Positions 54,563 to 63,187 of a stretch of 64,000 nucleotides of DNA are shown here, piece after piece (within the stretch, counting starts at the first letter, position 1; each line of letters opens with the position of its first letter). The notes under the pieces were generated by a model. That model had not been told where the DNA came from and did not search any database. It saw nothing but the letters and a program-made list of their open reading frames with translations. The stretch spans positions 105,298-169,297 of the forward strand of contig CAKKQC010000038.1 of the NCBI GenBank assembly GCA_919901855.1, written 5' to 3'. The stretch is from a bacterium. GTDB lineage: Bacteria; Oederibacteriota; CAKKQC01. Made by a program: the position numbers and the translations under genes.

Positions 54563-56590
54563 TCAGAGGGCCGGGGGGGCGGAGTAGGGACGCGCCGTGC
54601 CGGCGTGGACATCGAAGATCCGCCCGTGCGACGCGCGCGCGGCCGCGACCATGAGCGGGTATGGCTGGTCCGTGATGTCCACGAACCCGTTGAACGCGGT
54701 CTCGCGGTCGAACCGCCCTGTGACCGGCTCGTCCAGGTACTGGAAGAAGTGCCCGCCCACGAAATACGGGATCGAGGCGAGCCGCTCCGTGTAGTACCGG
54801 TACCCGGCCGCGCGCGCGCGCTGGTCGGCCACGGGCACCGCCGCCGTCAGGAGTCCGCGGTCGAGGCTGTTGTGCCCGTACTCGCCGATGAAGCACGGCT
54901 TCCTCGCCAGCGCGAAGTACCGGTCGAACTCGCCCCGCCACGGTTCGATGTCGTAGTGGTTGAACGACACGACCTCCGAATGCCGGGCGCACGCGGCGAT
55001 GACGTCGTCCGGGCGCGCGCCCTGGTTCAGCCGGCTGCCCAGCACGAGGTGGTTGGGGTCGGCGGCCCGGATGGCCCGGTACCAGCCCCCGTACCACCGG
55101 TCCGCGAAGGCGCCGCGGAACTCGGCCATGTCGCGTTCGGCCGTCCCGGTGCGCACCCCGTCGGCCGGCCAGCGCACGTCGTCCCAGGTGCGCGCGGCGC
55201 CGCCCCATGCGGCGTTCAGGGCCCAGACGTGGCGGTAGCGGCGGCGGAGCGCCCTGATGAGCTCCGCGCGAGCGGAGCGGCGCGGCGGCAGCTCGAGGAC
55301 CCGGGAGGGGAAGTCGTTCCACCCGACTTCGTTCGACAGGAAGTGTCCGACGAGCCAGGGGTTGTACCGGAACACCGAGAGGCTCGCCGCGGCCTTCCGC
55401 GCCTCGTCCTCGAACCCGGGGTCGAAGGCGTCGTGGATCAGCTTGGCCACGAGCGGCGTCCGCATCCCGTCGTAGGAGGGCCCGGTGGAAAAGAACGGAA
55501 GCCGCCGGAACGCGAAGAGCGCGTGGTCGGACCAGTTGCCGATCGACGTGAAACCCCACGCGAGCTGGCGCGCGATCGCGCGGTCCAGGTAGCGGCGGCG
55601 GTAGTCCGGACCCCACTTCCGGATCAGGTTGGCGCGGTAGAGCGAGAGGCCGTGGCGCCAGGCGTCGGCGAACCGTCCCTCCTTCTCCGGCAGTGACGAG
55701 TACGCGGCGAGGACCGCCGGGTCCAGCCGCGCGTCCACGCCGCACGCGACGACGTCCATGCCGGTCGCGTAGTACAGCCGGCCGTTGGGCGCGATGAGCC
55801 ACCAGCGCCCGTCGACCTCCTGGACGCGGAAGTACCCGGACGCGCCCCGCGCGGGCCGTTTCGTCCAGGCGTGGAACTGGTCGCGGTGGGGAAACGCCGG
55901 GCCCCTGGCGAGGGCCAGGGCTTCCCGCCGGTCCGCCCGCCCGAGGTCGCTGTCCCGGCGGGCCTTTCCCGGCCACGCGACCGCCGTGCTCTGCCCCCAC
56001 CGGTCCACCCAGCCCTCGGGCCGGACGGGCTCCTCGAGCCGGAGCGCGTAGAGCCCGATCCGGACCGGCGCCGCCCACTTGGGGTCCTCGACGCCCGCGG
56101 AAGCGATCCGGCCCGTGCGCGGCAGGGCCGTGAGACCGATGCGGATCACGCGGACGCGGCTGGTGTCCAGCAGGCCGGTGGACTCGAGGGCCCCGAGCCC
56201 GGGCTGGCGCGGCCAGCCCCAGGGCGAGCCCCAGGTCGCCGAGTACCGGAGCTGCTGGAGGGGGATCCGCCAGGTCGCGCGGCGGTGCGGCGGCACGAGC
56301 GCGGTGAAGGTCGCGCGCTTCCACCGCGAACTCTCGGCCCTGTTTCCGGCGAGCATGATCTCGACCTTGACCTCGTCGGCGTCCCGGTTCTCGAGGTCCA
56401 CGGCGAGGGTGCGGAACCCGCGCCAGTCCGTGCGGGAGAAGTCCCGGGGAGAGAGGAGTTCCAGCGCGTCCTGCCCGGGCCGGACGAGCCCGAGTTCGAG
56501 GCCGCCGGGCAGCGGGAGGGCCGGGATCTCCTGGCGGGCGGCGAGCCGGAGCAGGTTGGGTGATGCGAACCGGACCAGCGGGGTGTTCAT
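54563..56590 (-). CDS. clan GH-A glycoside hydrolase, agarase (GH50)-like
   Basis: A 675-residue protein with an N-terminal beta-sandwich (about 1-190; FRTLAVDLENRDADEVKVEI) and a TIM barrel from about 240. The barrel opens SGYFRVQEVDGRWWLIAPNG, as in GH50 agarases and relatives. Candidate catalytic Glu residues are FLSNEVGWNDF (acid/base, Asn-Glu) and PCFIGEYGHNS (nucleophile). GGHFFQYLDEPVTGRFDRE follows the nucleophile strand, where substrate-contacting aromatics are usual. There is no signal peptide. Exact family and substrate are uncertain. ATG 56590 follows TACAAT by 6 nt, and that element lies over the end of the upstream isomerase gene. Confidence 0.7.
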   Translation of the reverse strand: MNTPLVRFASPNLLRLAARQEIPALPLPGGLELGLVRPGQDALELLSPRDFSRTDWRGFRTLAVDLENRDADEVKVEIMLAGNRAESSRWKRATFTALVPPHRRATWRIPLQQLRYSATWGSPWGWPRQPGLGALESTGLLDTSRVRVIRIGLTALPRTGRIASAGVEDPKWAAPVRIGLYALRLEEPVRPEGWVDRWGQSTAVAWPGKARRDSDLGRADRREALALARGPAFPHRDQFHAWTKRPARGASGYFRVQEVDGRWWLIAPNGRLYYATGMDVVACGVDARLDPAVLAAYSSLPEKEGRFADAWRHGLSLYRANLIRKWGPDYRRRYLDRAIARQLAWGFTSIGNWSDHALFAFRRLPFFSTGPSYDGMRTPLVAKLIHDAFDPGFEDEARKAAASLSVFRYNPWLVGHFLSNEVGWNDFPSRVLELPPRRSARAELIRALRRRYRHVWALNAAWGGAARTWDDVRWPADGVRTGTAERDMAEFRGAFADRWYGGWYRAIRAADPNHLVLGSRLNQGARPDDVIAACARHSEVVSFNHYDIEPWRGEFDRYFALARKPCFIGEYGHNSLDRGLLTAAVPVADQRARAAGYRYYTERLASIPYFVGGHFFQYLDEPVTGRFDRETAFNGFVDITDQPYPLMVAAARASHGRIFDVHAGTARPYSAPPAL

Positions 56591-56594
56591 GGCG

Positions 56595-57392
56595 TCATTG
56601 TACTCCCGCCTCGACGAGTTTCCGGACCGCGAGGATGTCGGCCTCCGCGTCCCCGGATTCGGGCGGCAGGCACTCGACCGCGACGAACCCCGCGTACTTC
56701 CGCTCCCGGAGCGCGGCCAGCAGCCGGGCGAAGTCCACGGTGCCCGTGCCGCCCATGACGCTCATCCGCCCCGGGGCCGCGTCCCGGACGTGCACGTGCG
56801 CGGTCCTTTCGAGCAGGAAGTCCGTGGCCGCGGGGGCCAGCCCCTGCATCGCGAAGTGGCTGGGGTCGTAGACGAACCGGAGCCCGGGCACCGCCTTCAT
56901 CAGGGCCCGGATCTGCTCCGGCGTCGCGACGGGGGTGTCGTAGTGGGCCTCGAGCACGAACTCGACGCCCCCCTTCTTCGCGATCGAGAGCATCTCGCGC
57001 GCGCTCGCGGCGACGCGGTCCATCGCCGCCTTCCAGGGGGTCCCCTGCTTGAGGTAGCCGGGGTAGAACGAAGCGATCCGGATGTCCAGCCGCGCCATGA
57101 TCTCCGCCAGTCCGCGCCATTCGCGCAAGCGCTGGGTAACCGCCACGGGCTCCCGGTTGTGGAGGTCGCCGACCGCGGCGTTGAACGTGGCGGCCTTCAG
57201 TCCAAGCGCCGCCAGCGGCTCCGCGATCGTCCTCGCCCGCCCCCCGGGGTCGGCGGCCATCTCGGCTGGCAGGAGCTGCCGGTAGAAGGGGATGGCGACG
57301 AGGTCGGCGTGGGTGAACCCCAGCCGGGCCACCCCGGCCAGGGCGCCCGCGAGGTCCCCCGGGAAACTGACCGTCGAGCAAGCCAGGACCAT
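56595..57392 (-). CDS. sugar phosphate isomerase/epimerase (TIM barrel)
   Basis: A 265-residue member of the xylose-isomerase-like TIM-barrel superfamily: VLACSTVSFPGDLAG, LGFTHADLVAIPF, FVLEAHYDTPVATPEQ (Glu and His of the metal site), RFVYDPSHFAMQG (Asp and His), AHVHVRDAAPGRM (His and Asp) and FVAVECLPPESGD (Glu). All metal ligands of the family seem present. ATG 57392 is preferred because TATCCT lies 6 nt upstream; the longer frame to 57410 would start upstream of it. It forms a divergent pair with the ThuA gene, with only 35 bp between the start codons. Confidence 0.85.
   Translation of the reverse strand: MVLACSTVSFPGDLAGALAGVARLGFTHADLVAIPFYRQLLPAEMAADPGGRARTIAEPLAALGLKAATFNAAVGDLHNREPVAVTQRLREWRGLAEIMARLDIRIASFYPGYLKQGTPWKAAMDRVAASAREMLSIAKKGGVEFVLEAHYDTPVATPEQIRALMKAVPGLRFVYDPSHFAMQGLAPAATDFLLERTAHVHVRDAAPGRMSVMGGTGTVDFARLLAALRERKYAGFVAVECLPPESGDAEADILAVRKLVEAGVQ
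56597..56602 (-). promoter_or_regulatory. -10 element of the agarase-like gene
   Basis: On the minus strand TACAAT ends 6 nt before ATG 56590. It lies within the last codons of the isomerase gene. Confidence 0.6.
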
Positions 57393-57398
57393 GGCCCG

Positions 57399-57418
57399 AG
57401 GATAGCACATGCTATGAT
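57399..57418. promoter_or_regulatory. back-to-back -10 elements of a divergent leaderless pair
   Basis: Minus strand: TATCCT at 57404-57399, 6 nt before ATG 57392. Plus strand: TATGAT at 57413-57418, 9 nt before ATG 57428. Both promoters sit in a 35-bp intergenic space, so RNA polymerase cannot occupy both at once. Confidence 0.55.
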
Positions 57419-57427
57419 CCGGTCACT

Positions 57428-58057
57428 ATGCGTGTGCGGGTGCTGATAGGCGGCAACGACGACTGGCACGACCTGGTCGGGGCGGGGACGATCCTGAAGG
57501 AGGCCCTGGTCGCGGCCGGGATCGAGGCCACGATGCACGTGGGCTGGGGCGAACAGCAGCGGGGCGGGCCGGAGACGTCGGCGCTCGTCATGTACACGAA
57601 CGGGATGCGGATGACGCCGCAGGACCAGGAGGCTCTTTGCGGGCTGGTGGCCGGCGGGCTCGGACTCGTCGCGATCCACACATGCGCGGTCCTGGCCGAG
57701 CCGCCCGAGTTCCACGCCCGATGGCTGGGCCTGATCGGGAACCGGTTCGTCCACCACCCCCCGTTCGCGAGGTTCGGGGTCTCGATCGACCGCGATCACC
57801 CCGTCACGCACGGGGTCGCCGGGTTCGAGATCGAGGACGAGCTCTACGTCACCGAGCCGTGGGGGGAGCCCATGGCCGTCCTCGCGACCGCGGCCTTCGA
57901 GGGCAAGCGCCACCCGATGGTCTCCGTCCGCGAGACCGGCCGTGGGCGCGTCTGCTACCTCGCCAACGGCCACGACGCCCGGGCGCTGCGCAATCCCGGG
58001 TTCCAGTCCCTGCTCCTCCGCGCCGTCCGCTGGTCCTCCGGGGACGTATTTAAGTAA
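57428..58057 (+). CDS. ThuA domain protein
   Basis: A 209-residue ThuA-like (class I glutamine amidotransferase-like fold) protein. Features are VLIGGNDDWHDLVGAG, LVMYTNGMRMTPQDQEAL, GLGLVAIHTCAVLAEPPEF, the metal/active-site-type His in RDHPVTHGVAGFEIEDELY, and RGRVCYLANGHDARALRNPG. ThuA proteins are linked to disaccharide (for example trehalose) use and often sit with Gfo/Idh and TIM-barrel genes, as here. The last five residues (GDVFK) and the TAA come from the left arm of palindrome P6, so the original C-terminus was probably different. Confidence 0.88.
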   Translation: MRVRVLIGGNDDWHDLVGAGTILKEALVAAGIEATMHVGWGEQQRGGPETSALVMYTNGMRMTPQDQEALCGLVAGGLGLVAIHTCAVLAEPPEFHARWLGLIGNRFVHHPPFARFGVSIDRDHPVTHGVAGFEIEDELYVTEPWGEPMAVLATAAFEGKRHPMVSVRETGRGRVCYLANGHDARALRNPGFQSLLLRAVRWSSGDVFK

Positions 58058-58093
58058 TTAAGTTACGCAACTTAATTACTTAAATACGTCCCC
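58040..58093. repeat. 54-bp palindrome (GGGGAC family, copy P6), supplies the ThuA gene stop
   Basis: Perfect 25-nt arms (58040-58064 and 58069-58093; GGGGACGTATTTAAGTAATT inward) have an ACGC centre. The stop of the ThuA gene lies inside the left arm at 58055-58057. It is followed by GTCCCCTCAGG twice and by the convergent transporter gene. Confidence 0.92.
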
Positions 58094-58105
58094 TCAGGCG
58101 TCCCC

Positions 58106-58765
58106 TCAGGAGAAGAGCCAGTAGATTCCGACGAGGATGGCGGCTGCGCCCGTCGTCGCCATCAGCCCCCGGTAGAGGTCCGTCCCCCGCGCCGCCGCCC
58201 GGCCGGCCAGGTGGCCCAGCGCCTCGCTGAACCCGGCCATCGCCGCCACCGTGCCGATCCCGAACGCGACGAGGTAGGTCGCCCCCTGCGCGAAGGGCAG
58301 CGCCAGCGCGGGCAGAACGCCGAGGATGTGCGAGCTGCCCGCCAGTCCGTGGACCACGCCTACGGCGAACGCGGCGTGGATGTGCGCGTGCGCGACCGCG
58401 GGGGGGGCGTGTCCCTCGTGGAGATGCACATGGACGTGGCCGTGCCCGTCGTGGGTGTGCCCGTGCGCGTGCACGCGTCCCCGCCAGGCCCGGAACAGCC
58501 CCCACGCCCCGATCCCGATCAGGACCAGCCCCACCAGCCGCTCGCTCCACCCCGAGACCCGCTCCACCGGCAGGATGCCGCGCAGCGCGAGCGCGAGCAG
58601 TCCGACCAGGAGGACGCCGGCCACGTGGCCGAGCCCCCAGCGCGCGCCGGTGCGCCAGCCGCCCCGCCCCGCCGCGGCCAGCGGCGCCACGGCGGCGAGG
58701 TGGTCGGGGCCCGAGAGGACGTGGACCAGTCCGGCGAGGAGGCCGCTGAGGACTACGACGAGCAT
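58106..58765 (-). CDS. UreH/NiCoT-like metal transporter with a His-rich loop
   Basis: A 219-residue membrane protein with about six hydrophobic segments. Helix 1-2 carries LVHVLSGPDHLAAVAPLAAA, like the H-x4-DH nickel/cobalt site of NiCoT and UreH proteins. A later segment repeats it loosely (VGVVHGLAGSSHILGVLPAL). The central loop is a His-rich metal-binding stretch (HAHGHTHDGHGHVHVH). Transport or sensing of Ni2+/Co2+ is likely. No urease or hydrogenase genes are near. ATG 58765 fits the TATAGT 7 nt upstream; GTG 58774 overlaps that element and is less likely. Confidence 0.78.
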   Translation of the reverse strand: MLVVVLSGLLAGLVHVLSGPDHLAAVAPLAAAGRGGWRTGARWGLGHVAGVLLVGLLALALRGILPVERVSGWSERLVGLVLIGIGAWGLFRAWRGRVHAHGHTHDGHGHVHVHLHEGHAPPAVAHAHIHAAFAVGVVHGLAGSSHILGVLPALALPFAQGATYLVAFGIGTVAAMAGFSEALGHLAGRAAARGTDLYRGLMATTGAAAILVGIYWLFS

Positions 58766-58772
58766 GGGAACC

Positions 58773-58778
58773 ACTATA
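58773..58778 (-). promoter_or_regulatory. -10 element of the metal transporter gene
   Basis: On the minus strand TATAGT ends 7 nt before ATG 58765, in the 30-nt gap after the GH2 gene. Confidence 0.6.
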
Positions 58779-58795
58779 CGCGAGGGGCTTTGGGC

Positions 58796-61594
58796 TCAGC
58801 CGGCCGAGACGACCGTGGCCGCGCCCGGCTCCAGCCCGTCCGCCGCGGCGCGGATCGTGATCGCGCCCGGGATGAACCCCGTGCGCACCGCCACCCGCAT
58901 GACCCCGCCCTCGGCGGCAAGCTCGCGGTCCCCGGGCGAGTGCCAGCGCAGCCCGTGCGCGGGGTCGGCGTAGAAGTTGTACGACCCCCGCCACGTCGCC
59001 GGCCCGTTCAGGGAGAACCGGATCGCATGGTCCGCGAGCGGGCACCAGACCCCGGCGGCGTCCACGACGGTAACCGTCGCGATCGCGGCGTCGGTCCCGT
59101 TCGCGCGCAGTGGGAAGGGAGAGCCGTCCGGCCCCGCCGCCGCCGGCTCGAACTCGACCCGGAGCCGCCGCGGGTCCCCGGCCGTGACCCGCTCGTCGCG
59201 GCAGACGGGCGCGCCGGCGGCGTCGAGCCCCGTCGCGGCGATAGTCCCCGGCTCCCACCCGACCTCCCCCCAGGTGCACCGCCGCGACCGGGGGTCCGGC
59301 GCCCGCACGCCGAGGCTCCGCCCGTTCAGCGCGAGCTCGACCGCGGGGCAGTTGCTCCACGCGTCCACCTCCTGGACCCCGGAGAGGTTCCAGTGGCTCT
59401 GGAGCGCCACCCCCGGCCGCAGCGGGAACGGCACCCACAGCGCACGCTCGAAGATCCGGTACAGGAGCCTCGGAAACCGGTTGCCGTCGAGCGCGCTGGA
59501 CCCCAGCGAGCGCTGGTTGCGCATCCCGTTGAGGTAGATCGTGTACCCCTCGCCCTGCGTCTCGGCCAGCATCCAGTGGATCCAGCCGCAGGCGCTACCT
59601 TCGAGGTCCTTGAGGTAATCGTCCACGAACCACGCGGCCAGCTCCTTCTCGTGCTCCCAGTCGAACCGGGCGGCGTTGTGGCTGGGCAGTCCGTCCCAGC
59701 GGGCGCCGTAGACCTCGGTGTTGAGCGACGGGGACCCGGGGACCTTGGCGTACGCGTTCGTGTACCCGACGACGATGCGGTCCCCGGGGTTCCAGCCCGC
59801 CTTAGGGTAGCTGTCGCGCGTGAGCACGATCCGCGGCGCGAGGTCGTCCCAGGCGTCGACGACGGCCTTGGTCGTCCCCGGCCAGATGATCGCGCCCTCC
59901 TTCGCGACGCCGTTGTTCGCCTCCCACACCGCCACCGCCGGGTGGTTGCGGAAGGCCACGATCATGTCCCGGTCGTACTCGGGCTTGTACGCGTCCGCGG
60001 GCGCCCCATAGAGCGACCACTCGTTGTCGCCGCTGTCCGCGATCACGAGGATCCCCAGCTCGTCGCACGCCTCCAGGGTAGGCGACGGGGGCGGCACGTG
60101 TCCGACGCGCAGGGCGTTGCCGCCGGCGGCCGCCAGCAGCCGCATGTCGCCCCACTGGAGGGCGGCCGGGACCGCGCTTCCGAGGGCGGGGTAGGCGTTC
60201 CGGTGGCCGAACCCGTTGAGGATCGTCTTCTCGCCGTTGACGTAACAGAAGTCGGCGTCCCAGGTGATGACGCGCAGCCCGGCCGCCCGTTCGACCCGGT
60301 CGGTCTCGCGCCCGTCCACGATCACGCGCTGGACTATCCGGTACAGGGCCGGCTGGCCGTGCGGGCTCGCGTTCGGGAACCACAGCTCCGGGCGGTCGAT
60401 CGTGCCGCCCCCCTCGATGACGGCCACGGCGCCGGCGGGCACGTCCCGGGTCGCGGACACCTCCAGCACCGCGGCTCCCGCGGGATCGAGCACCCGGGTC
60501 TCCAGCGTCGCGGCCACAGCGTCCTCCCCGTCGTTGGCCACCTGGGTCCGGTGGCGGATCTCCGCGCGCTCGCGCGTAGCGGCGACGGTCGCGATGTACC
60601 CGCCCCACCGCCCGCCGGGACCGTGGACGTCGAGGGGGATGTGGACCTCGTCCGTGGCCACGAGCCGGACCGGCCCGACGAGCCCGCCCCAGCCCATGCA
60701 GAACTCCTCGAAGACCCCGAACCCGGGCCAGGTGAAGAAGCCGTGCTCGGCGTTGCCGACGCGGACCGCGATCACGTTGTCGCCGGGCCGCAGGGAATCC
60801 GTGACGTCCACGGTGAACGGGATGAACCCGCCGACGTGCGTGACGTCCCCGGGCTGCGGCACGGCCGTAACCCCCGGCTGGAACCGGCCGTTCACGTAGA
60901 CGGCCGCCCCGACGTTCGCGCCCTCGAAGAGGAGGTGAAACCGCCGCCCGCGGGTCTCCCCGGCGAGCGGCAGGTGCCGGCGGTACCAGCCGGTGGCCCG
61001 CAGGATGGGCGTCTCGCGGCCGTTGAGGTACGTGTCGAGGTCGTTCCAGCAGTGGGGGATTCCGACCCGCTCCCAGCCTGAGTCGTCGGCCCCGGGCTCC
61101 GCGAGCGCGAGGTCGTCCTCGATCCGGGGGTGCGGCCCGAACGCCTCGATCCGGACGACCTCGGGGGCGCCCTGCCACTTCTCGAACTCGACCCGGAGGA
61201 ACCGGGCCTCGACCCCGGCGGAGCGCTCGAACGTGCCCCCGACCACCCGATCGACGAATCCGACCGTGCCCGCGGTGTCCGTGACCTTCTTCTCGATGAC
61301 GGGCTCGGCCTTGACCATCCGGGCCGGGATCGTGGTCCACGCGCCTTCCGTCACGCCGTGGTGGACGGCGAACCGGACCTCCTTGACCGCGGCGCCCGCG
61401 ACGACGACCCGGACGGCCTCAACCCGATGGACGGCCCCCAGGTCCAGGGCATGCGTCCGGCCATCCGCGGGGCCGCCGGCCACCGCCGTCCGCCCGGCCG
61501 CGAAATCCTCCCGCGCCGGGGCTTCGACCAGCCGGAACGCCCACGGCTCCCGGCCGAGGTCCATGACCGAGCGTCTGCCGTCCGAGCGAGCCAC
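58796..61594 (-). CDS. glycoside hydrolase family 2-like protein with an F5/8C-like insert and altered acid/base site
   Basis: A 932-residue protein. Residues about 40-155 look like an F5/8 type C sugar-binding domain (HALDLGAVHRVEAVRVVVAG to EVVRIEAFGPH). The GH2 jelly roll follows (GWERVGIPHCWND; TGWYRRHLPLAGETRG; NVGAAVYVNGRF), then Ig-like and TIM-barrel domains. The acid/base region normally reads N-H-P-S...W-S-x-G-N-E; here it is RNHPAVAVWEANNG, so the usual Glu is Gly and a Glu sits four positions earlier. A nucleophile-like Glu remains (NTEVYGARWDG). C-terminal Ig domains include DRELAAEGGVMRVAVR. There is no signal peptide. It starts at GTG 61594, three bases after the esterase stop. 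Activity may be changed or lost. Confidence 0.82.
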   Translation of the reverse strand: MARSDGRRSVMDLGREPWAFRLVEAPAREDFAAGRTAVAGGPADGRTHALDLGAVHRVEAVRVVVAGAAVKEVRFAVHHGVTEGAWTTIPARMVKAEPVIEKKVTDTAGTVGFVDRVVGGTFERSAGVEARFLRVEFEKWQGAPEVVRIEAFGPHPRIEDDLALAEPGADDSGWERVGIPHCWNDLDTYLNGRETPILRATGWYRRHLPLAGETRGRRFHLLFEGANVGAAVYVNGRFQPGVTAVPQPGDVTHVGGFIPFTVDVTDSLRPGDNVIAVRVGNAEHGFFTWPGFGVFEEFCMGWGGLVGPVRLVATDEVHIPLDVHGPGGRWGGYIATVAATRERAEIRHRTQVANDGEDAVAATLETRVLDPAGAAVLEVSATRDVPAGAVAVIEGGGTIDRPELWFPNASPHGQPALYRIVQRVIVDGRETDRVERAAGLRVITWDADFCYVNGEKTILNGFGHRNAYPALGSAVPAALQWGDMRLLAAAGGNALRVGHVPPPSPTLEACDELGILVIADSGDNEWSLYGAPADAYKPEYDRDMIVAFRNHPAVAVWEANNGVAKEGAIIWPGTTKAVVDAWDDLAPRIVLTRDSYPKAGWNPGDRIVVGYTNAYAKVPGSPSLNTEVYGARWDGLPSHNAARFDWEHEKELAAWFVDDYLKDLEGSACGWIHWMLAETQGEGYTIYLNGMRNQRSLGSSALDGNRFPRLLYRIFERALWVPFPLRPGVALQSHWNLSGVQEVDAWSNCPAVELALNGRSLGVRAPDPRSRRCTWGEVGWEPGTIAATGLDAAGAPVCRDERVTAGDPRRLRVEFEPAAAGPDGSPFPLRANGTDAAIATVTVVDAAGVWCPLADHAIRFSLNGPATWRGSYNFYADPAHGLRWHSPGDRELAAEGGVMRVAVRTGFIPGAITIRAAADGLEPGAATVVSAG

Positions 61595-61597
61595 GGG

Positions 61598-63163
61598 TCA
61601 GTGTTCCGCCTGCAGCCGGATGAGCAGCTCGTAGCGCTCCCGGACGCGCTCGGGCTCGGCGCGCGTGACGACGTCGATCGTCAACCGCCTTCCCGTCGCG
61701 AACCGCGGCCAATCCGGCAGCCCCGGCCCGTTCGGGTCCCCGGTCCGAATGAAGTTCGCGAAGTAGCCCTCCATCATCCGCGACACCGCGTGATCTTCGG
61801 GCGTCCAGGCGTACGCCTTGTTGAGCGGCAGGTTCCCCAGCGCGTACTCGATCTCGGAGGCATGCGCGGCCCCCTGGGCCCCCGGGCGGGGCCGGGCGAA
61901 CAGGTAGTACCAGGTCGGCTGTCCGCCCGTCCTCGTCGCGAGGTCGAGCATACGCCAGGTCTCGAGCGCGATGAACCGGTCCGACGAGAGGTCCGTGGCG
62001 GCTTCCATCACCGCGTCGTCGCCGGTCGCGGGGTAGAGCCGGAAGACCTCGTCCGCGTCCGCGCCGTAGAGCTTGGCGAGCACCGCCCGGTAGTGCTCGA
62101 CGGTCGGGGAGTCGCCCCCCATGAGCCAGTTCCACGCCCCCTCCGCCGTGTTCGACCCGGCCAGGAGCGGGACTAAAGCCTTCTCGCCGGCGCCCCAGAT
62201 CGCGGCCGGAGGCTTTGGCAGGAACCAGCCGTCCACGCACGGCCGGAACCAGGGCACGCCGGGTTTCCCCGACGCCTCGAGCAGGGAGGTCGCCGGGATC
62301 CTCCGCAGCGCCGCGATCCCCGGGGTGTCCCCGAGTCCGACCCCGGCCGCGAACCGGCTGCCGGCCTGCTCGGCCTCCGCCAGGGTCATCGCGTGCATGA
62401 GCGCCCCGCTCTCGCCGATCGCGCCCGCGAACAGCCCCCGCGACCCCGGGGAGGCCATCTGCGCGCTCACGGACGAGGCCCCGGCGGATTCCCCCGCGAT
62501 CGTGACCCGCGCGGGATCTCCGCCGAAGGCGGCGATGTTGTCGCGCACCCAGACCAGCGCGGCCTGCTGGTCGAGGAGTCCGTAGTTGCCCGAGGCGCCG
62601 TGCGGTGATTCGCGCGAGAGCTCCGGGTGGGCGAGGAACCCGAAGACCCCGAGCCGGTAGTTGACCGTCACCGAGATGATCCCCCGGGCGGCCATGCTCG
62701 CGCCGTCGTACCGGGGCTCGCTCCCGTCGCCGGCCACGAACCCGCCGCCGTAGAAATAGACGAGAACCGGGGTCGAAGCGACCCCCGCAGTTGCGGTGGA
62801 CCCCGCAACTGCGCGGCGCGGCGGCACCCACACGTTGAGGTAGAGGCAGTCCTCGTCCGGGCTCCTCGCCCGGAACCCCATGTCGCCGAAGACCGGGCGC
62901 TGCATCGCGCGCGGGCCGAAGTCGGCCGCCCGGCGGACCCCGGTCCAGCCCCGGGGAGGCTGCGGCGGCTTCCAGCGCAGGTCCCCGACCGGCGCTTCGG
63001 CGAACGGGACCCCCTTGAAGCTCCTGATCCCGGTGGCGCGGTCAGCCGTACCCTCGATAGTTCCGCCCGCGACGCGGACCCGCGTGGAGGCCAGCCCCCA
63101 AGGCGCCAGCAGGGCCGCCGCCAGCGTCGCCACGAGCCGCCCGCCCCGCTTCCCGGTTTCCAT
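61598..63163 (-). CDS. carboxylesterase, type B (alpha/beta hydrolase)
   Basis: A 521-residue secreted esterase. The signal peptide (GGRLVATLAAALLAPWGLAS) is followed by GVPFAEAPVGDLRWKPPQ, DEDCLYLNVWVP, the oxyanion loop VYFYGGGFVAGDG, the nucleophile in VTIAGESAGASSVSAQ, an acidic triad member in LLAGSNTAEGAWNW, and the His in AAHASEIEYALGNLP. All parts of the type B triad are present. It could deacetylate or de-esterify glycans used by the GH2 gene behind it, with which it forms an operon (inference). ATG 63163 is chosen over 63172 and 63175 because TATGAT lies 7 nt upstream. Confidence 0.92.
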   Translation of the reverse strand: METGKRGGRLVATLAAALLAPWGLASTRVRVAGGTIEGTADRATGIRSFKGVPFAEAPVGDLRWKPPQPPRGWTGVRRAADFGPRAMQRPVFGDMGFRARSPDEDCLYLNVWVPPRRAVAGSTATAGVASTPVLVYFYGGGFVAGDGSEPRYDGASMAARGIISVTVNYRLGVFGFLAHPELSRESPHGASGNYGLLDQQAALVWVRDNIAAFGGDPARVTIAGESAGASSVSAQMASPGSRGLFAGAIGESGALMHAMTLAEAEQAGSRFAAGVGLGDTPGIAALRRIPATSLLEASGKPGVPWFRPCVDGWFLPKPPAAIWGAGEKALVPLLAGSNTAEGAWNWLMGGDSPTVEHYRAVLAKLYGADADEVFRLYPATGDDAVMEAATDLSSDRFIALETWRMLDLATRTGGQPTWYYLFARPRPGAQGAAHASEIEYALGNLPLNKAYAWTPEDHAVSRMMEGYFANFIRTGDPNGPGLPDWPRFATGRRLTIDVVTRAEPERVRERYELLIRLQAEH

Positions 63164-63170
63164 GGGCCCC

Positions 63171-63180
63171 ATCATATAAT
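63171..63180. promoter_or_regulatory. overlapping divergent -10 elements
   Basis: ATCATATAAT holds TATGAT on the minus strand (63176-63171, 7 nt before ATG 63163) and TATAAT on the plus strand (63175-63180, 7 nt before GTG 63188). The two -10 boxes share two base pairs, and the start codons are 24 bp apart. Confidence 0.65.
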
Positions 63181-63187
63181 GTTGCCC

